This document shows, piece after piece, positions 8,878 to 16,811 of a DNA stretch of 33,895 nucleotides. Location: positions 1-33,895 of the forward strand of contig JAOZPA010000008.1 in assembly GCA_029932985.1 (NCBI GenBank), in the 5' to 3' direction. This DNA is from Campylobacterales bacterium (GTDB lineage: Bacteria > Campylobacterota > Campylobacteria > Campylobacterales > JAOZPA01). A program made the translations under genes and the position numbers. The stretch's first letter is position 1. The number at the start of each line of letters is the position of its first letter. Below the pieces are notes generated by a model, which saw nothing but the letters and a program-made list of their open reading frames with translations, was not told the DNA's origin and did no database searches.

Positions 8878-9471
8878 ATGTCTGATAAAACAATAAATTT
8901 TTATGAAAAAAATCATAAAATGTTAATAAAAAGATATAATAGGGCAAAATTAGAAAAGTTACACCTATTATTTAGAAAAAATATCAAACAAAATGATAAA
9001 ATTTTGGATATAGGTTTTGGGAGTGGAAGAGATTTGAGATATATCCACTCTCTTAGAACAGATTGCTATGGAGCGGAAAGTTGTAATAGTTTTCTGAATA
9101 TTTTAGGCAAAGATAAAATTTTTAAGAATAAGCTTTTTTGTGCTAAGCTACCAAATATAGATTTGCCTATTGATTTTCAATTTAATACTATTATTTTGAT
9201 TGCAGTTATTATGCACCTTTCATTAGAGGATATAGAAAAATCTATTATTGAAATTAAAAAATATCTAAAAGATGATGGGATTATTATAATCAGCTATTCT
9301 ACTACTAAAAGAGAGAATGATGAAAGATTTTTTGAAAATTTAAATGAAAAAATTGTGAATAGTATTTTTTTAAAAAATAGTTTTTATAAGATAGAGACTA
9401 TAAAAACTTATGATGGAATGCAAAGAAAAATTGAATGGATTACAACAATTTATAAGGTTAAAAAAGTATGA
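8878..9471 (+). CDS. Class I SAM-dependent methyltransferase
   Basis: A 197-aa Rossmann-fold methyltransferase. Motif I is ILDIGFGSGRD (about residues 42-52), followed by the acidic end of strand 2 at CYGAES. The post-motif region is FNTIILIAVIMHLSLEDI, and a strand-6/7 end KKYLKDDGIIIISYS follows, as in Methyltransf_11/25 type enzymes. It has no target-recognition domain and no DPPY or N6-adenine motif, so a small molecule, protein or modified base is more likely than a classical restriction-modification substrate. SD AGAGAG precedes the ATG, 24 nt after hslU. Its last four bases overlap the next ORF (ATGA). It is the first gene of the accessory operon. Confidence 0.8.
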   Translation: MSDKTINFYEKNHKMLIKRYNRAKLEKLHLLFRKNIKQNDKILDIGFGSGRDLRYIHSLRTDCYGAESCNSFLNILGKDKIFKNKLFCAKLPNIDLPIDFQFNTIILIAVIMHLSLEDIEKSIIEIKKYLKDDGIIIISYSTTKRENDERFFENLNEKIVNSIFLKNSFYKIETIKTYDGMQRKIEWITTIYKVKKV

Positions 9472-10298
9472 ATAAATTAAAAGTATCATTTTCTGGACAT
9501 GATAAATTTGAATGCAAAGTTGATTGGATTACAAAAGGAATTGACACTTTTATGCAAGATAATAATATTTTTTCCAATATAGACAAAAGTATAGAGACTT
9601 TAGGGCTTGGCAAAAATATGATAAAATCATTAAGATATTGGCTTAACAGTTTGAATATTATGAATAATGGTAAAATGACAATATTTGGTCAAATTCTATA
9701 TGAAAAAGACTTATATTTGGAAAATAGCAATAGTATATGGATTTTACATTGGAATTTAGTTAAAAATATGCAGAATTCAACTCTCTATTATTTGCTTTTT
9801 AATAAATTTTATTTTAATAGTTTTACAAAAAATGAATTAGTTTTTGGAATTCAAAAATGGTTAGAATATAACAACATTAAAAGATTTACAGAAAAAACTT
9901 TAATTTCTGATTGTGAAGTATTAATTAGATTATATACAAGTGAAATGGGATTACTTAGAGAATTAAATTTATTTAATAATTCAAATAGAATTTATAATTT
10001 AAATATTACAAATCGAAGTGAAATTAGTGATGAGCTATTTTTATTTATAATTCTTGACTATATTGATATTTTTTATGAAAAGAATATTAGCACTCTTTCT
10101 ATTAGCGATTTACAGCAAGGGAAAATCAGTATTCAAAAATCTTTGCTTATGAGTGAAAATAGTTTTTACAATAAAATTCATATATTATCTAAATTAACAA
10201 ATGGTGATATAAAATATCAAGAATCATTAGGAATAAGAGAACTTTATATAAAAAATTTGCCTAATAAATTTGATATTTTAAAGAAAATATATGATTAA
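9468..10298 (+). CDS. DUF4007 family protein
   Basis: A 276-aa protein. The N-terminal FSGHDKFECKVDWITKGI (residues 8-25) and GLGKNMIKSLRYWLNSLNI (about 46-64) match the DUF4007 pattern FSGHxxFxxRxxWxxKG and GVGKNMVxxIRYW that I know from genes beside PAPS-reductase/DndC-like genes. The GKNM segment looks like a DNA-binding winged helix rather than a P-loop. The C-terminal half is helical with no further motif. The family has no established biochemical role known to me; DNA binding or sensing is a guess. It overlaps the methyltransferase gene by 4 nt and is 8 nt from the next gene. Confidence 0.8.
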   Translation: MNKLKVSFSGHDKFECKVDWITKGIDTFMQDNNIFSNIDKSIETLGLGKNMIKSLRYWLNSLNIMNNGKMTIFGQILYEKDLYLENSNSIWILHWNLVKNMQNSTLYYLLFNKFYFNSFTKNELVFGIQKWLEYNNIKRFTEKTLISDCEVLIRLYTSEMGLLRELNLFNNSNRIYNLNITNRSEISDELFLFIILDYIDIFYEKNISTLSISDLQQGKISIQKSLLMSENSFYNKIHILSKLTNGDIKYQESLGIRELYIKNLPNKFDILKKIYD

Positions 10299-10306
10299 GG
10301 TTAGAA

Positions 10307-13300
10307 ATGTATAGATATAAAGATAATATTATTTTAAATAAAAATTTCAATAAATCAACGAATATAATTTATGACAAAGCAAACTGTGAAAATTATATAT
10401 TAACAACATCATCAAAAAATATTTTAAAAGTTTTTTTCGATGAGGGTAGCGAAAACTCAATAGCTATAATTGGTTCATTTGGTTGTGGAAAATCCTCTTT
10501 TTTATTGTATCTTAATTCTATTTTATCAAATAATTCTAAATGTGTAGATAAATTAAAAAATACTGATTTAGAATTATATGAAAATTACAAAAAACATACC
10601 TCACGAAATTATTTTCATTTGAAAATTGTAGGAGAATCTATATCTTTTAAAGCAAAATTAAAAAATGAAATTTTAAATTTTACTAATTTAGAAAATTCTT
10701 GTGATTATTTAAATCAAAATAGTAACTACCAACTAACTACATTATTAAAAAAAATTGATTTAGATATTGAAAAAAGTAATTTTGATAGCTTTTTATTTAG
10801 TATCGATGAATTTGGTAAATTTATTGATTTCGCATTAGAAAATAGTAATGATAGTGAGATTTTTGATTTGCAAACTATCGCAGAATTTGTGAATAAAAAA
10901 AATAATTATAAACTTATAGTTGCACTTCATAAAAACTTTAAATCATATTTAAATACAACATCTACGGTTAATTATAGTGATTGGGAAAAGATTCAAGGAA
11001 GATTTGAACATATAATTTTTCAAGATGATTTTTATGAAATGCTGAATATATTTAAAAATAGTATAGATTGCAAAAATACTTCTATTATAGAAGAGGGCAA
11101 AACACTAATATCCAATATTTGCAATAGCTTTACTCAAAATAGAAATATGTCATATTCAATAGAAAGTTTTAAAGAGTTAGTACCCCTTCACCCATTTTCC
11201 ATATTAGTGATTTCAGATTTATTCACAAAATATTTTCAAAATCAAAGGTCAATTTATTCATTTCTTTTTTCCAAAGAGCCATTTGCATTTAGTGAATTTA
11301 TTAATTATGAATATAATCAAACAAGATTATATAATTTAACTATTCTTTATGATTATATAACTTATCTTTTAAAAATCTATAATATTCATCTGCCAGACTC
11401 TGAAGCTTGGTATCTATCGATTCAAAATATAAAAAATAGTAGTTTTTCTAATATAGAGATAGATTTGATTAAAACTATAAGTTTAATAGACAGTTTTAAA
11501 TTGAATTATTTGATTAAAATAAATAAGAACAATTTAATACTTTCATTAAATAGTATATATAACTCAAAGGAAATAGAGTTAACTCTTAATTCTCTTATAA
11601 AAAAAGATATTTTAATTTTAAAAAATAAATCTGATGAATATTCGTTGATTGCAGAATCAAACATCAATATTAATAGAGAATTTATAGATGAATTATCTAG
11701 TTTAGGTAAAATTGATTTAGATAAAAAAGTAAATGATTTTATTAAGCATAAAAATATTATAGCTAAAAGATTTTTCTCTAAATATGGGAATAATAAAAGT
11801 TTTACAAAAATATATGTAGATAAAAATAAAAATATACTACAGCAAAAATATAAAATCTTTATTTTAAATAGTTTAAATTTTAATAATCTTCTTAAATTAA
11901 GCAAAAATAATCCAAAGTCATTATTTATAAATATAGATAATTCTGTAAAAATTGAAAATTTTATAAAAAACATAGAGGCTTTAAATGTAATTTTAGATAA
12001 AAAAAATACAATCATAACTTCAAAAACTAGAGAAATAATTGAAAATATGATGAATGATAATATTGTATCTTTAGAAAATCTTTTGAAAAAAGAGATGGGA
12101 CTAAATAAAATATTTCATAATAATAAAAAATATGATTTTAGCTTAAAAAATATACAACAATTAATTAGTGAAATATTTGAAAAACAGTATTCCTTAACTC
12201 CTATTATAAATAATTACACATTTATCCATTCCATAGCAAAAGGACACCTCACCTCAATTATTAAAAGATTATTTATCTTTATGTTAGAAAAAAATAATCT
12301 TCAAAGTTTGGGTTTTGAAAGTGATAAATATCCTCCTGAAAAAGCTTTGTATCTCTCTGTAATTAAGCCCTCAGGAATGCACCAAAAAGTTAATAATATC
12401 TGGATTCTAACAAAACCAAAAAATTTAAATTTTGATAAGATATGGGATTTTTTAGAAAAAACTTTAAAAGAAAAAATAGGTGTAGATAAATTAATAGAGA
12501 AATTATCAAATGAACCTTTTGGTTTAAATGCTCAAAGTTCCCTATTTTTCATTTCATTATTTATCATAACAAATCATTCATTTGTATCTATTTTTAGAGA
12601 TAATACATATAAATACCAGCTAGATATAGATTTAATTATGAATATGTTTAAAGCTTATAAAAAATATGAATTACAATATATTAAATTAAACAAAAAAGAG
12701 CAAGAGATTTTTAAAATATATTTGACCATTATAAATGATATTTCAAATACAACATATTCAAAAGGTAATATTCAAAAAATAATCAAAACTCTCTATCTTA
12801 ATTTTGACAAATTACCAGAATATGCAAAAAATAGTCAAAATTTATCTCAAAAAGCTAAAAATTTAAGAAGTGCTTTATTATCAGCAAAAGAACCCTATCA
12901 AACTTTTTTCACTCTTTTTCCAAAAGCATTAGGATATGATAATATTGAACAAATTAATAAAGATAAATTTATAAAAGAGTTTAAAAATAGTTTTAATGAA
13001 ATTGTACTTTCCTATAAATTATTAATTTCAGATTTAGAAAATTATATAGCTAAAGCTTTTTTATTAGAACACACCTCTTTTCCTTATGGTAGTGAATCAA
13101 TTAATTTATCAGATAAATTTTTGAAAATGCCTTTAGATAGAGAAGAGAGAGCTTTTATTCAAAATTTCAAATATTCCAATAGCTTGATAGAATTTATAGA
13201 TACTACATCTGTAATATTTAATAATAAAAAAATTACTCAAAGTTATGATAATGAAATTATAATTTTAAAAGAAAAAATCTCAAATTGTGCGGATAAACTA

Positions 13301-13540
13301 TTATCAAAACTAGACATTTTACAACTTAGCTCAAAAAATACTATAAAGACAAGAGTTATCGTAACAAAAAAAGATAAAATAATTAATAAGATAGTCTCAA
13401 TAGATAAAAAAAGAGCAGATATTCTAAATTTAAATTTAATAGAGTTAAAAAAGTTACTATTAACACAGAATTTGTCAAAAAATGAAAAATTATATATTAT
13501 CTCTCAACTATTTGAGGAGGAGGCAGAACTTGAAAAATAA
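10307..13540 (+). CDS. Large P-loop ATPase (BrxC/PglY-like)
   Basis: A 1077-aa protein. Walker A is IIGSFGCGKSS (residues 54-64) and Walker B is SFLFSIDEFGKF (161-172), with the Asp-Glu pair at 167-168. Around residues 290-325 it carries PLHPFSILVISDLF and YFQNQRSIYSFLF, a pattern (LHP... QN-x-RS-x-x-x-FL) I associate with the large ATPases of BREX-type (BrxC/PglY) and DUF4007-linked clusters. The remaining 750 residues are helical, Lys/Asn-rich and unrecognised. It is probably the motor or scaffold of the system. Codon use is extremely AT-rich. The 3' end overlaps the next gene, whose TTG start is preceded by AGGAGG inside this coding region. Confidence 0.8.
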   Translation: MYRYKDNIILNKNFNKSTNIIYDKANCENYILTTSSKNILKVFFDEGSENSIAIIGSFGCGKSSFLLYLNSILSNNSKCVDKLKNTDLELYENYKKHTSRNYFHLKIVGESISFKAKLKNEILNFTNLENSCDYLNQNSNYQLTTLLKKIDLDIEKSNFDSFLFSIDEFGKFIDFALENSNDSEIFDLQTIAEFVNKKNNYKLIVALHKNFKSYLNTTSTVNYSDWEKIQGRFEHIIFQDDFYEMLNIFKNSIDCKNTSIIEEGKTLISNICNSFTQNRNMSYSIESFKELVPLHPFSILVISDLFTKYFQNQRSIYSFLFSKEPFAFSEFINYEYNQTRLYNLTILYDYITYLLKIYNIHLPDSEAWYLSIQNIKNSSFSNIEIDLIKTISLIDSFKLNYLIKINKNNLILSLNSIYNSKEIELTLNSLIKKDILILKNKSDEYSLIAESNININREFIDELSSLGKIDLDKKVNDFIKHKNIIAKRFFSKYGNNKSFTKIYVDKNKNILQQKYKIFILNSLNFNNLLKLSKNNPKSLFINIDNSVKIENFIKNIEALNVILDKKNTIITSKTREIIENMMNDNIVSLENLLKKEMGLNKIFHNNKKYDFSLKNIQQLISEIFEKQYSLTPIINNYTFIHSIAKGHLTSIIKRLFIFMLEKNNLQSLGFESDKYPPEKALYLSVIKPSGMHQKVNNIWILTKPKNLNFDKIWDFLEKTLKEKIGVDKLIEKLSNEPFGLNAQSSLFFISLFIITNHSFVSIFRDNTYKYQLDIDLIMNMFKAYKKYELQYIKLNKKEQEIFKIYLTIINDISNTTYSKGNIQKIIKTLYLNFDKLPEYAKNSQNLSQKAKNLRSALLSAKEPYQTFFTLFPKALGYDNIEQINKDKFIKEFKNSFNEIVLSYKLLISDLENYIAKAFLLEHTSFPYGSESINLSDKFLKMPLDREERAFIQNFKYSNSLIEFIDTTSVIFNNKKITQSYDNEIIILKEKISNCADKLLSKLDILQLSSKNTIKTRVIVTKKDKIINKIVSIDKKRADILNLNLIELKKLLLTQNLSKNEKLYIISQLFEEEAELEK

Positions 13541-14387
13541 GGAGTTGCACATTATTTCAGTTTCAGGTGGAAAAGATAGTGCTGCATTAGTAATCTATTT
13601 GAAACAAAAATATCCAAATAGAAAATTTGAATATATTTTTTTTGATACAGGTGAAGAGTTAGAAGATACTTATAATTATTTAAACAAATTAGAAAGCAAT
13701 TTAGGTATAAAAATACAATATATTAAACCTAAAAAATCATTTATAGAATTTTTGCATGACCATAATGATTATCTCCCCTCACCGCAAAAAAGATGGTGTA
13801 CTATAAAAATGAAAATAGAGACATTTTTTGAATTTATGCAAAGATATAAAGATAAGCAAATCTATAATTATGTAGGAATCAGAGCAGATGAAGATAGAGA
13901 GGGTTTAGTGCCAACAAAGGAAAATATAATTACAATCATGCCCTTTAAAGAGGATGGTATAAATTTAAATGATGTAAAAAGAATTTTACATGATGCAGGG
14001 GTAGGATTACCTGCTTATTATGATGTTATTTACGATGAAAAGTATAATATAGAGTATTTTAGAAGCCGTTCAGGTTGCTATTTTTGTTTCTTTATGAGAC
14101 AAATAGAGTGGGTTTGGCTACTAGAAAAACATCCAGATAAATTTCAAAAAGCGATGGAGTTTGAAAAAATAGGCTATTCGTGGATACAAGGAATGAGTTT
14201 AAAAGAGTTAAGCAAACCTCATACAGTAAAAAAAATAAAAGAATCTTATAAAAGATATGAAGAGATGAAAAAAAAACGACAGATAAAAAATGGAACAATG
14301 TTTGGAGAGATGGAGTTTTTGTCAAAACACGATAAAATGATTGACGAAGTTGAAAAAGATGAATTTTGTATAATGTGTATATTATAA
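13530..14387 (+). CDS. PAPS reductase / DndC-like adenylating sulfurtransferase-type protein
   Basis: A PP-loop ATP pyrophosphatase with motif IISVSGGKDSAALVIYL near its N-terminus and FEYIFFDTGEELEDTYNYL next, as in PAPS reductases, DndC and SspD. The text QKRWCTIKMKI and a CYFC pair followed by RQIEWVWLLE provide conserved Cys residues. DndC uses such cysteines for an Fe-S cluster; a second CIMC sits at the very C-terminus. I choose TTG at 13530 because AGGAGG ends 6 nt before it; an in-frame ATG at 13482 has no SD. The length is then 285 aa. The family activates a substrate as an adenylate and transfers sulfur; in Dnd this makes DNA phosphorothioate. Whether DNA is the substrate here is unknown. 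Confidence 0.85.
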   Translation: MKNKELHIISVSGGKDSAALVIYLKQKYPNRKFEYIFFDTGEELEDTYNYLNKLESNLGIKIQYIKPKKSFIEFLHDHNDYLPSPQKRWCTIKMKIETFFEFMQRYKDKQIYNYVGIRADEDREGLVPTKENIITIMPFKEDGINLNDVKRILHDAGVGLPAYYDVIYDEKYNIEYFRSRSGCYFCFFMRQIEWVWLLEKHPDKFQKAMEFEKIGYSWIQGMSLKELSKPHTVKKIKESYKRYEEMKKKRQIKNGTMFGEMEFLSKHDKMIDEVEKDEFCIMCIL

Positions 14388-14401
14388 AATAAGGATAATT
14401 T

Positions 14402-15679
14402 GTGGCGAATTTAGAATTGAAAATATTATCAAAAAGAGAAGAAAAACATAACAATAAAATAAGTACTTGCTATATGTGCAAAGGAACTTTAGAAGATTAT
14501 GTTCGATCAATTCCAGATAGATATAGAGAATACGATATTCAAAGAGGTATTATTAAAAATAATGTTTATTTGGAAAGACTTACTAATACTATTTTAGAAA
14601 AACAGTATATACCTTCTATAGTATTAGTTGCTGATAATGATAGTTTATCAAAAAATAATGAGTCTTTAATAGTTAAAGACTATAAAATCTTAGATGGTTT
14701 ACAAAGAAGTTATAGAATTAAGTTAATTTATAATGCATATAATTTATATCTTAAAGAAATTCAAGATAATAAAAAAAATGAGATTGAAAGTAAAACGAAA
14801 TTTAGATTATCAAGAGAATTAAAGAATGAATTAGTGGAAAGAGAAACAACAATATCTTATTTATGGACTATTATAGAGTTTTATAGAAATAAAAATGTAG
14901 ATATAAATATTTTTAAAAACTTTATACAATGGTTTGAGGTATGGGATAATTTAGATAAAAATGAACAAATTAATAAAATGTTGCTTTTAAATGCTGGGCA
15001 TAAATCTATGGATTTAAAACATCAATTAGAATTATTGTTTTTAAATATAATTTCTAATACCTATTTAAATGATTTTATTCGTTCAAAAGATATAAATGCA
15101 ACTTACTTTTATAAAAATAAAGAAAAAGGACAATTACATCTTACTCATATAATATCATCTTTAATAGCTTTTGATAAATGTGAACCTATTTTATTAAATC
15201 AAAAATATTTACAAGAATTGCATGAAAATATTGATATAGAGCTAGAACAAGCTAAAATTTTTTTTATGGAAGATAATTTAGAAAAATTTATAAAGTTTTT
15301 CAAAGATTTAGATAAAATTATAGAAGAAAAATATGGAAAAGATGGGTTAGAATGGCTAGGAAGAGAATCAGTATTAATTGGTATGTTTTCTTCTTTTGGA
15401 AAATATTTTCAGTATAAATATAATAAAGATATAAGTCAACTAAATAACTGTTTTTCTGATATATTATCAAAGTTAAGAGAAAACATTGATAATATAAATA
15501 TCAATGAATTTAATGATGCAAAAACTAGTATAAATATAGCTAAAGTAAATATTGGAGATTTATTTAAATATTCAATATATTACTATTTTTGTAAATTACT
15601 CATAAGTAACCAAATAAATAAAAGTTGGAAAACGATTTTTAAAATATCTAAAAGTGAGATAAAAAATGAGTGTAATTGA
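14402..15679 (+). CDS. DGQHR/DndB-like protein
   Basis: A 425-aa protein starting at GTG with an AAGGAT SD. The segment YREYDIQRGIIKNNVY (about residues 41-56) and YKILDGLQRSYRIKLIY (94-110) resemble the N-terminal fold of DndB/DGQHR proteins, whose hallmark is D-G-Q-H-R. Here the motif is D-G-L-Q-R-S (98-103), between DGQHR and the DGQQR of DUF262/ParB-like proteins. DndB represses dnd genes and limits modification. The later text AGHKSMDLKHQLELLFLNI and the helical C-terminus are unassigned. It overlaps the next gene by 14 nt. An alternative reading is a DUF262-like nucleotide-binding protein. Family confidence is moderate. Confidence 0.6.
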   Translation: MANLELKILSKREEKHNNKISTCYMCKGTLEDYVRSIPDRYREYDIQRGIIKNNVYLERLTNTILEKQYIPSIVLVADNDSLSKNNESLIVKDYKILDGLQRSYRIKLIYNAYNLYLKEIQDNKKNEIESKTKFRLSRELKNELVERETTISYLWTIIEFYRNKNVDINIFKNFIQWFEVWDNLDKNEQINKMLLLNAGHKSMDLKHQLELLFLNIISNTYLNDFIRSKDINATYFYKNKEKGQLHLTHIISSLIAFDKCEPILLNQKYLQELHENIDIELEQAKIFFMEDNLEKFIKFFKDLDKIIEEKYGKDGLEWLGRESVLIGMFSSFGKYFQYKYNKDISQLNNCFSDILSKLRENIDNININEFNDAKTSINIAKVNIGDLFKYSIYYYFCKLLISNQINKSWKTIFKISKSEIKNECN

Positions 15680-16811
15680 AGATTTAAGAAATAAAATAGA
15701 TAGATATTTTGAACAACAATCTCAAGAAATTCAAGACAGCTTTGACAATATAGAAACTATTAAAGAACAAATAGATTTTAAAGTTTATCTTGCTAAAAAA
15801 ATTCTTGATAAAGGTATTGAAATTGATAATGAAACAATAGTATTTAACTACATATCAAAAGAAGAATATACATTATCCATTAATACAAATATAAAGTTAT
15901 CATATAAAAATAATCCTTTTTTGATTGTTGATACAAATGATTTTAATTTAGAAAATTTTTATGATGAAGAAAATAAATATTACGCTTCTTTATTATTAGC
16001 ACTGAATCAGAATTGGAATAATTTAAATAATCAATTATGGTTTTTCATTCCATATTGTCAAGTAGATGAAAAGAATTTAGAGTCATTTGTTCAATTTATA
16101 TTATTAATTAATGGAAAAACCTTCCATAGTCCTATTGAAACAACAGAAAATCAATTTCTTATAAACGATGTAAAGAATATTCTAGAGTGTAATATTAAAA
16201 ATTTTAATCAATATCAAGAGAGTGCATATATTCTTAGTGAATACAATCATACTAAAGATATTTTACTTAAGTATTTACTGCTTTATCACATAATAGAGAA
16301 TTTCATGTATCGAAGACCTATTGCAGAAATGGTAAATACAAAATTTACTATTCGAGATTTCAAAAACTTGTATAAAAAAGTAGATTTAACGGAAGAAAAA
16401 ACATTAAAAGAACTTTTAACAAAAATTAAAACTGAAAATATTATTCCTTCACAAACATTAGAAGCTTATTTTGATAATAATCTTCTTAATTATAAAAATT
16501 TATTAACTAGTCAAGATAAAATAAATCAAATTTTTACAAAAATGACTCTATCAAATATCAATGGATTAAACTACAGTAATTCCTCTAAACTTATTTACTA
16601 TTTTAGAAATTCAATTATTCATAATAAAGAAACCGAGTTTCATATTACACATACAACTTTAAATAGTTCATCAGATTTAGTTACTTTTTTTGAAAATTTT
16701 TTATTGCCAATCCTAGAAAATATAATCTATTTTCTTATTTTTAAAGAAAATTCAATTATTGATTATCCTAAAAATCATATTTTATTATATGGAGAAGACT
16801 GTGCAACTTAA
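15666..16811 (+). CDS. HEPN-like protein
   Basis: A 381-aa helical protein. Near the C-terminus the text YYFRNSIIHNKETEF contains R314-x4-H319, the R-x(4-6)-H motif of HEPN ribonucleases, followed by a hydrophobic helix (FFENFLLPILENIIYFLIF) as in HEPN bundles. Upstream text IENFMYRRPIAEMV fits the first HEPN helices. The N-terminal 200 residues, including LNNQLWFFIPYCQVD, are unrecognised. It overlaps both neighbours (14 nt and 11 nt). HEPN proteins are common toxic effectors in defence systems, so this and the GHKL ATPase could be the effector pair; that is inference. Confidence 0.6.
   Translation: MSVIEDLRNKIDRYFEQQSQEIQDSFDNIETIKEQIDFKVYLAKKILDKGIEIDNETIVFNYISKEEYTLSINTNIKLSYKNNPFLIVDTNDFNLENFYDEENKYYASLLLALNQNWNNLNNQLWFFIPYCQVDEKNLESFVQFILLINGKTFHSPIETTENQFLINDVKNILECNIKNFNQYQESAYILSEYNHTKDILLKYLLLYHIIENFMYRRPIAEMVNTKFTIRDFKNLYKKVDLTEEKTLKELLTKIKTENIIPSQTLEAYFDNNLLNYKNLLTSQDKINQIFTKMTLSNINGLNYSNSSKLIYYFRNSIIHNKETEFHITHTTLNSSSDLVTFFENFLLPILENIIYFLIFKENSIIDYPKNHILLYGEDCAT

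Noticed and set aside
9600-9660. GLGKNM in the DUF4007 protein as a Walker A motif
   Set aside because: It lacks the GxxxxGK[ST] pattern and fits the family's conserved helix instead.
11506-12015. 169-codon minus-strand ORF inside the large ATPase gene
   Set aside because: It is an antisense frame of an AT-rich Lys/Asn gene and gives a Phe/Leu-rich product without motifs.
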